Shown: in pieces, positions 13,197 to 16,970 of the stretch
Position numbering within the stretch: the first letter of the stretch is position 1
How the letters are laid out: each line of letters opens with the position of its first letter
Assembly (NCBI GenBank): GCA_020636995.1
Contig: JACJWU010000014.1
Location: 1-16,970 of the forward strand
Length of the DNA stretch: 16,970 nucleotides
Origin: Actinomycetota bacterium
Lineage (GTDB): Bacteria; Actinomycetota; Actinomycetes; S36-B12; UBA10799
Reading direction: 5' to 3'
The notes under the pieces: model-generated
Seen by the model: the letters and a program-made list of their open reading frames with translations, nothing else
What the model was told of the DNA's origin: nothing
The model's database searches: none
Translations under genes and position numbers: made by a program

Positions 13197-14413
13197 AGCG
13201 CCACCGCCGCGGCGCACGCGCGGTGGAACGCCTCGAGCACCTGCTGGCGATCAGCGTCACCCATCAGCAACCCCGGCTTGACCTGTAGGACGGATCGGTC
13301 GAACCCGGCGAACATGGCCCACACGCCCTGATCGAACAGCAGCCTGGTCATGAGCATCCCGCCCATCTCGTTGGCGAACTTCACGCCGATGATCAGACCC
13401 GTCTGCCGGATCGCCACGACCCACTCGGGGAATGCGGTCTTGAGGTCCGCGAAGCCCTGTGCCCACGCGTCGATGGGCAGCCCCGGCAGAGCCTCCTGGG
13501 TCAGATCCAGCACCCGCGCCGCGACCCGGCATCCGAGTTCGGCCCCTCCGAACGTCGAGACGTGCCCCCAGCCGTCGGTCTGCAGCCACTGACCGGCGCG
13601 CTCGTTGAGCATGGTTGCCGCGATCGGGTAGATCCCTCCCGACAGTCCCTTGCCCGTGACCAGGATGTCGGGCACCACCCCGAACAACTCCACACCCCAC
13701 ATCCGCCCACTGCGGCCGAGTCCGGTCTGCACCTCGTCGGCGATGTACAGAGCATCGGCCTCGTCGCACAGTCGGCGCACGGCGGGCAAGTAGTCATCGG
13801 AGGGACGTGGGAAGCCGGCGGTGGCGGGCACGGTCTCGAGGATGACGGCGGCCGCCGGCTCCCGTAGCGCCTGCCCGAGAGCGTCGACGTCGTTGAACGG
13901 CACCCGGACCACGTCGGGATCGGTGGACAGGAACGCAGTCGCGGCCTGCTCGTCACCAGCAGCCAGTGCCAGGCCGGTGTGCCCGTGATAGGCATCGGTG
14001 ATCGAGATGATCCGTCGCCGGCCGGTGACTCGCCGCGTGCTCTTGATGGCCAGGTCGATCGCCTCACCGCCACCGCTGGCGAAGACCGCGTACTGCATTC
14101 CGGGGGTGAGTTCCACAAGTTGGTGGGCCAATTCCGCGCGCTGCACGCTGGGGAAGTGGTGGTTGCCGATGTCCAGGGTCGTCAGCGCCGTGGTCAGGGC
14201 ATCGATGACCTGCGGATTGCGGTGGCCCAGGTTGAACACCCCACCGTTGAGATGGATGTCGATCAACTCCCGCCCGTCCACGTCCCAGATCCGGTAGCCC
14301 TCGCGCCGTCCGATCACCAGGTCGATACCCGCCGCACCGAGGAAACGCACCCGGTCCGGGCACACGTACGCCTCGGACCACTGCAGTGCACGCTGCTTGT
14401 CCGCCGAACTCAT
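13193..14413 (-). CDS. Class III PLP-dependent aminotransferase
   Basis: A fold-type I PLP enzyme of 406 residues. ATG 14413 overlaps the stop of the C69 hydrolase gene as ATGA. Visible marks are DVDGRELIDIHLNGG (44-58), the phosphate-binding turn ASGGGEAID (112-120), YHGHTG (142-147), the PLP-ring Asp226 in IADEVQTGLGRSG, and Schiff-base Lys255 in LVTGKGLSGG. The class covers omega-amino-acid and diamine transaminases, glutamate-1-semialdehyde aminomutase and AGXT2L-type phospho-lyases. The 'N-G-G' and GKGLSGG forms suggest an omega-aminotransferase-like member but do not give the substrate. Position between a peptidase-type hydrolase and a kinase-like protein suggests an amine released by the first and modified by the other two. 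Confidence 0.92.
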   Translation of the reverse strand: MSSADKQRALQWSEAYVCPDRVRFLGAAGIDLVIGRREGYRIWDVDGRELIDIHLNGGVFNLGHRNPQVIDALTTALTTLDIGNHHFPSVQRAELAHQLVELTPGMQYAVFASGGGEAIDLAIKSTRRVTGRRRIISITDAYHGHTGLALAAGDEQAATAFLSTDPDVVRVPFNDVDALGQALREPAAAVILETVPATAGFPRPSDDYLPAVRRLCDEADALYIADEVQTGLGRSGRMWGVELFGVVPDILVTGKGLSGGIYPIAATMLNERAGQWLQTDGWGHVSTFGGAELGCRVAARVLDLTQEALPGLPIDAWAQGFADLKTAFPEWVVAIRQTGLIIGVKFANEMGGMLMTRLLFDQGVWAMFAGFDRSVLQVKPGLLMGDADRQQVLEAFHRACAAAVAL

Positions 14414-15666
14414 GACAGCCCCGCCAGCCGGTCCCACTTGCGCCAGGCGCGGTCATAGAGCGTGGGCAGTTTGGCGGCCGGGATCGCCCGGACCGTGTCC
14501 AGCCAACCGTCCTCCGCGCGCGCCGCCTGCGCGAAGCAGTCAGCGGTGAACTGCGCCCGGTCGCCGGTCGTCCCGGCGGCTGCCAGGAACTCCGCCTCGA
14601 GGTCGTCGCGGAGTTTGGCGAAGGCGGCGTGGCGGTCCGGGTAGTTGCGCAGGGTCGCTCGATGCAGCACCTCATGACGCCACCAGAGCGTGTTGGCATC
14701 GAACTGCCGGCCGGGCGGCTTCGACGTCGGCAGTCCGCCCTCGAACCACACCGGCTTGAACACCGACGTGCATGGGGCCGACGTCCCGGTGAGCCACACC
14801 GTGATGTCGTCACCGGTCACGTGGGAGACCATCGAGCCGGTGGACTGGGCCACGCGGATCGGGCCGAACCCGGCGTGGGCGCAGACGGTCTGGCCGGTCA
14901 GACGCTGCGCCGGGGACCAGGCCGGTCCCACGTCCCCGTGGTCGCGCAACAGGCGCATCGCCGTGGACACATCGATGCGGCCGCGCGCTGCACTGAGGCT
15001 GTCGGAGGTCCGGCACTGCCGTGCTGCGGAGTCCGAGAACCGGGTGTAGAGGAAATCGGAATGCGACGTGACTGCCGCTCCCTGCAGCCCCCTCGAGGCC
15101 CTGTCGACCTCTCCGAGGGTCAGCCCATTGCTGATCGAGGCCGTCCGGTCGACCTGCTGGGCGGCCCAATCCCGGCCGACGGTTTCCAGGATCCACGCCT
15201 GCGTGCGGTCACTGATGATGAAGCTGTTGTCGTACACCAGCTTGTGGGTGTGGCCGGCCTGCCCGCCCTGCCCGTGGGTCTGCAGCAACGTGGTGATGAC
15301 GTCGACAGCCTCATCGGCGGTCGCGGCACGTTCCAGGCCCAGCCGCAACAGATCCATCCCAAGCAGCCCGGGCGACTTCTCACGCTTGGCCTTGGTGAAG
15401 ACCGCCTCGTTTCCGATCGCCACACCGTGTTCGTTGACGCCCATCTCCGCGCCCCAGATCCAGTACGGCTTGGACAGCAGGACGGCGTGGGTGTGGGACA
15501 CCTGCGGGACGTCGATGTACGTCGCCCGCACCGTGGCATCGTCATGGTCGGCCGCGGGGAGCATCGCGAGTTCGTGGGCCTCATTGGGCTCGCGATCACT
15601 GTTCTTGCCGAGGATCACCGAACCGTCGGCGGTTGCGTCCGGCAGGGAGACGAAGGTGTCGCACAT
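14410..15666 (-). CDS. C69-family (secernin-like) Ntn dipeptidase/amidohydrolase
   Basis: The protein starts Met-Cys-Asp-Thr-Phe, so removal of Met exposes Cys2 as the N-terminal nucleophile of peptidase family C69. This decides the start at 15666; an in-frame extension to 15798 would bury the nucleophile. Family marks are GKNSDREPNEA (19-29), then WIWGAEMGVNEHGVAIGNEA (roughly 68-87) and GMDLLRLGLERA (roughly 102-113). The length, 418 residues, agrees with secernin-type members. No signal peptide is seen, so it is cytoplasmic. Known members cleave dipeptides or amide bonds; the substrate here is unknown. CACAAT six bases upstream of the ATG and absence of a Shine-Dalgarno suggest a leaderless mRNA. 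It heads the hydrolase-aminotransferase-kinase-like operon. Confidence 0.92.
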   Translation of the reverse strand: MCDTFVSLPDATADGSVILGKNSDREPNEAHELAMLPAADHDDATVRATYIDVPQVSHTHAVLLSKPYWIWGAEMGVNEHGVAIGNEAVFTKAKREKSPGLLGMDLLRLGLERAATADEAVDVITTLLQTHGQGGQAGHTHKLVYDNSFIISDRTQAWILETVGRDWAAQQVDRTASISNGLTLGEVDRASRGLQGAAVTSHSDFLYTRFSDSAARQCRTSDSLSAARGRIDVSTAMRLLRDHGDVGPAWSPAQRLTGQTVCAHAGFGPIRVAQSTGSMVSHVTGDDITVWLTGTSAPCTSVFKPVWFEGGLPTSKPPGRQFDANTLWWRHEVLHRATLRNYPDRHAAFAKLRDDLEAEFLAAAGTTGDRAQFTADCFAQAARAEDGWLDTVRAIPAAKLPTLYDRAWRKWDRLAGLS

Positions 15667-15672
15667 GCGCCC

Positions 15673-15678
15673 ATTGTG
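15673..15678 (-). promoter_or_regulatory. Putative -10 box CACAAT for leaderless start of the C69 hydrolase gene
   Basis: The minus strand reads CACAATGGGCGC and then the ATG at 15666. CGGACA (15703-15698) is a possible -35 box with a 19-base spacer. The divergent gene at 15845 has CACAATGGGCAG in the same place. Confidence 0.5.
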
Positions 15679-15712
15679 CGCCTGCTGTACGGCGTGATGT
15701 CCGGAAAACGCA

Positions 15713-15748
15713 AGAGGGGGTGCACCCCCCCGCAGTGCACCCCCCTCT
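15713..15748. repeat. GC-rich inverted/direct repeat in the divergent promoter region
   Basis: AGAGGGGGTGCAC (15713-15725) pairs with GTGCACCCCCCTCT (15735-15748), a 13-bp stem with one bulged C. The right side also holds a perfect direct repeat, TGCACCCCCC at 15721-15730 and 15736-15745, 15 bases apart. Neither flank carries a T tract, and it lies between divergent genes, so an operator is more likely than a terminator. Confidence 0.6.
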
Positions 15749-15759
15749 GTGACACAGAG
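15745..15759. promoter_or_regulatory. Perfect 15-bp palindrome CTCTGTGACACAGAG, candidate operator
   Basis: Seven-base arms mirror around A15752. The core GTGACAC recurs in inverse orientation as GTGTCAC at 15792-15798, nearer the response-regulator promoter. The location, between two divergent promoters, suits a dimeric regulator controlling one or both genes, for example the adjacent response regulator. Confidence 0.5.
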
Positions 15760-15832
15760 TGCTCCGGTGGTGACGGTGGGTCCACCTCGGCGTGTCACCG
15801 AATCGGGGGACAGCCTTTGTTAGGGCCGTTGG

Positions 15833-15838
15833 CACAAT
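15833..15838 (+). promoter_or_regulatory. Putative -10 box CACAAT for leaderless start of the response regulator gene
   Basis: CACAAT matches TATAAT at four of six positions, and is followed by GGGCAG and the GTG at 15845. GGGACA (15807-15812) is a possible -35 with a long 20-base spacer. No ribosome binding site precedes the GTG. Confidence 0.45.
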
Positions 15839-15844
15839 GGGCAG

Positions 15845-16483
15845 GTGAGCGGGGATCAGATGCGGGTGGCCATCATCGACGACCACCTGATGTTCGCCGA
15901 GGGTCTGCGGGCCTGGCTCACCGAACATGCACCTACTGTCCAGGTGGTCTATCTGGGCGTCGATCCTGCGCAGGTGATGGATCTCGAAGAGCTGGACGTC
16001 GTGCTGCTGGACATCGATCTCGGGCCGGGCGGTCCGAGGGCCGCCGACACCGTTGAGGCGTTCAGCGCGCGCGGGATCCCCGTACTGCTGGTCAGCGCGG
16101 TGGTCCGCGGGACGCCGTTGCGCGAGGCCCTGCTGGCTGGAGCGGGGGGCTACGTGTCCAAGGCATCGGACCCGGACGCGCTGCTGAACCTCTTGCGTGA
16201 GGTGGCCGACGGCAACTACGTCCTCACCCGAGAGATCGCCGAGGTGATGTACAGCCCTTCGTTGCCCGACCTCAGCGGGCAGGAACTGCGGGCCCTGCAG
16301 TTGTACGCGCAGGGGCTGACGCTCAAGGCCGTCGCGCGCCGGATGTCGGTGAGTCAGAACACGGCAAAGGAGTATCTCGACCGGGTGCGGGCCAAATACC
16401 TGGCCACCGGTCGAGCCGCGCGCACGAAGGCCGAACTGCAGGCAGCGGCCCGTGAGGACGGACTGCTGCATGACGAGGAGTAG
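15845..16483 (+). CDS. NarL/LuxR-type two-component response regulator
   Basis: The protein is 212 residues, with an N-terminal receiver and C-terminal LuxR-like helix-turn-helix. Receiver marks are the acidic pair Asp12-Asp13 (IIDDH), the phospho-acceptor Asp56 in VVLLDIDLG, Ser84 in LLVSA and Lys106 in GYVSKA. The DNA-binding part (about 144-200) has LSGQELRALQLYAQGLT and RRMSVSQNTAKEYLDRVRAK. No histidine kinase gene is in the window, so it is an orphan here. GTG 15845 is chosen for its leaderless-type promoter; ATG 15860, preceded by GGGGA, would trim five residues and is a real alternative. It diverges from the C69 operon and overlaps the next gene by 14 bases. Confidence 0.92.
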   Translation: MSGDQMRVAIIDDHLMFAEGLRAWLTEHAPTVQVVYLGVDPAQVMDLEELDVVLLDIDLGPGGPRAADTVEAFSARGIPVLLVSAVVRGTPLREALLAGAGGYVSKASDPDALLNLLREVADGNYVLTREIAEVMYSPSLPDLSGQELRALQLYAQGLTLKAVARRMSVSQNTAKEYLDRVRAKYLATGRAARTKAELQAAAREDGLLHDEE

Positions 16484-16820
16484 AAGGGCCTGGCTGATGG
16501 CTGTTCTCACGGCATCTGCGTGTGTGGCGGTCTCAGTTGGGCTCTGGGCCACGGCGCTGCGCACCACACATCAGAGTGTGAGTCGAGAGCACCTGTGCGA
16601 GCACTACGACGCGTTCCGTACCGCGCTTGTGGCCGACGGGATCACGGCCGATACCGCCATCCGGGCCCGCTCCGTCGAACTCGCTGACGCTGCCAGTCAG
16701 TATCCGCCGGTCGCCCGATCCGGCGAGGAGCTGCGAGAAGTCCTGTCGATGCCCGACGGCACGACGGCCGAACTGCTGGCAGCGAGCCAACCGATCGCTG
16801 CCGCCTGCGCCAAACCGTGA
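16470..16820 (+). CDS. Small membrane-anchored protein (116 aa), unknown function
   Basis: The start at ATG 16470 overlaps the response regulator by 14 bases and gives MTRSRRAW followed by one hydrophobic segment (about 8-30), the pattern of an N-in membrane anchor or uncleaved signal. Starts at 16452 or 16497 are also in frame; the latter would lose the positive charges. The remaining roughly 85 residues would lie outside the membrane, are mainly helical and contain two Cys (43 and 113) that could form a disulfide. TASAC (14-18) loosely fits a lipobox, but the hydrophobic run continues past it. No family is recognised. Coupling to the response regulator suggests a signalling or target role. 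Confidence 0.7.
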   Translation: MTRSRRAWLMAVLTASACVAVSVGLWATALRTTHQSVSREHLCEHYDAFRTALVADGITADTAIRARSVELADAASQYPPVARSGEELREVLSMPDGTTAELLAASQPIAAACAKP

Positions 16821-16828
16821 ACCACCAA

Positions 16829-16970
16829 CTACGCGGTTTGGGGTGGTGCTCGGGTGGCGGTGGTGGTGATGTGGGGGATGCCGTTGTTCATGTGGACGGT
16901 GTAGTGGCCGTGGTGGAGGTCGTGGTGGCACCGGTTGCACAGTAGGACGAGGTTTGAGACGTCTGTGGTT
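16829..16970 (-). CDS. HNH endonuclease (DUF222/13E12 type), C-terminal end, runs off right edge
   Basis: The minus strand is open from the window edge to TAG at 16831-16829, 46 residues. It contains TDVSNLVLLCNRCHHDLHHG, the C-terminal half of the HNH motif with the C-x2-C-H-H metal/catalytic cluster, then a short tail. This matches the end of 13E12-type proteins such as the one whose N terminus lies at the left edge, and it is in the same orientation. It is convergent with the membrane-anchored protein gene, with an 8-base gap and no terminator. Confidence 0.85.
   Translation of the reverse strand, partial: TTDVSNLVLLCNRCHHDLHHGHYTVHMNNGIPHITTTATRAPPQTA

Noticed and set aside
14629..16056. 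Plus-strand open frame of 475 codons opposite the C69 hydrolase, running into the response regulator
   Set aside because: It crosses a divergent promoter region and another real gene in a different frame, with no recognisable domain.
1..16970. Circular molecule joining the left and right HNH fragments into one gene
   Set aside because: Joined across the ends the frames are off by one base and the product would be under 200 residues, too short for a DUF222-HNH protein; no replication genes are present.

Overview
This is a GC-rich chromosomal segment from an actinobacterium. The pointers are dense overlapping genes, frequent GTG starts, DUF222/13E12-type HNH endonuclease genes at both ends, a direct-sulfhydrylation methionine pair (metY-metX), cydDC without cydAB nearby, and several starts that look leaderless. 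The exact genus cannot be fixed from the sequence alone. Most genes lie on the minus strand. Only the MFS transporter and the response-regulator pair at the right end are on plus.

Layout, left to right. (1) The N-terminal part of a DUF222/HNH gene runs off the left edge (1-447, minus). (2) A methionine operon reads leftwards: Met/Cys leader peptide (3451-3504), attenuator, metY, metX, and a DUF1801 gene broken by one missing base (526-908). (3) A translationally coupled minus-strand operon follows: an Ala-rich repeat protein, dtd (D-aminoacyl-tRNA deacylase), a propeller-like protein and a short unknown protein (3579-5802). (4) A divergent DHA2-type MFS exporter (5915-7306) is followed by a palindrome-rich intergenic element. 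(5) Two small minus-strand genes: a two-TM SHOCT protein and an extremely acidic protein with no basic residues. (6) A minus-strand block cydD-cydC-ung with 4-base stop/start overlaps (8354-12245). (7) A coupled three-gene operon of unknown pathway: C69-type Ntn hydrolase, class III PLP enzyme and a kinase-fold-like protein (12318-15666). (8) A divergent promoter region with a 15-bp perfect palindrome, then a NarL/LuxR-type response regulator and a small membrane-anchored protein. (9) The C-terminal end of a second HNH gene runs off the right edge.

Two systems stand out. The first is a compact transcription attenuator ahead of metYX. A 17-codon leader with Met-Cys-Met-Cys-Arg-Met in its middle overlaps an antiterminator arm that is perfectly complementary to the first arm of a terminator hairpin, so ribosome stalling for lack of Met or Cys should switch the operon on. 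The second is the hydrolase/PLP-enzyme/kinase-like operon. Its third protein carries a D-x4-N and a downstream LLDVG motif like aminoglycoside-phosphotransferase-type kinases, which suggests an undescribed amine or amino-acid salvage or modification pathway.

No rRNA, tRNA, CRISPR array, insertion sequence or phage gene was seen. No gene-free stretch exceeds 300 bases; the largest (3335-3578) is the methionine leader region.
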